A stretch of DNA of 5,686 bases from Methylococcales bacterium (GTDB lineage Bacteria > Pseudomonadota > Gammaproteobacteria > Methylococcales > Methylomonadaceae): the NCBI GenBank assembly GCA_023134955.1, contig JAGLUC010000458.1, positions 1 to 5,686 on the forward strand. The letters are read 5' to 3'. Positions 5,665 through 5,686 of the stretch are shown here, piece after piece. Each line of letters begins with the position of its first letter. Positions within the stretch are counted from its first letter, which is position 1. The notes below the pieces were generated by a model. That model had not been told where the DNA came from. It worked only from the letters and a program-made list of their open reading frames with translations, and did no database searches. Position numbers and translations under genes: made by a program.

Positions 5665-5686
5665 GCTGAAAATCAGGGAAACGGAG
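5665..5686 (+). repeat. CTGAAAATCAGG repeat, cut by the window end
   Basis: These 22 bases match the minus strand of 3235-3256 in 19 positions, with two of the three differences A/G. The element contains the small palindrome CTGA-AAA-TCAG and probably continues past the window edge. Confidence 0.55.

Overview
The window looks like an AT-rich gammaproteobacterial chromosome segment. ParE reads almost end to end like the 630-residue enterobacterial topoisomerase IV subunit B. The xseB-ispA gene order is also typical of gammaproteobacteria. A low-GC aquatic lineage such as the Methylococcales or a relative would fit, but that placement is a guess from gene style and base composition only.

Layout. 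(1) Positions 1-777, minus strand: the 5' part of ispA (farnesyl diphosphate synthase, cut by the window edge) lies downstream of xseB (exonuclease VII small subunit), and the two overlap by 8 bases. (2) Positions 778-941: a divergent AT-rich spacer with a possible parE promoter. (3) Positions 942-2831, plus strand: full-length parE. (4) Positions 2832-3270: a gene-free stretch holding degenerate repeats, namely a 205-bp-spaced direct repeat, an ATTCCC...GGGAAT palindrome, a hairpin around 3169-3194, and a repeat whose near-identical inverted copy reappears at the end of the window. (5) Positions 3271-5615: a compact metal-related operon with a Fur-type box overlapping the -35 of a strong promoter, a cobalamin riboswitch beginning at about the transcription start, an expression platform able to fold two competing ways around the ribosome binding site, an OprD/MOMP-like outer-membrane porin, and seven bases later a CbtA-family cobalt transporter subunit.

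The operon is the interesting part. CbtA is a membrane protein of B12-regulated predicted cobalt uptake, normally paired with the tiny CbtB. Here no CbtB is present beside it, and the partner is an outer-membrane porin with a His-containing N-terminus. The arrangement suggests a cobalt supply route spanning both membranes, shut off by sufficient cobalamin through the riboswitch and probably also by iron-loaded Fur. The riboswitch and CbtA identifications are direct from sequence. The porin's substrate and the Fur assignment are inference.
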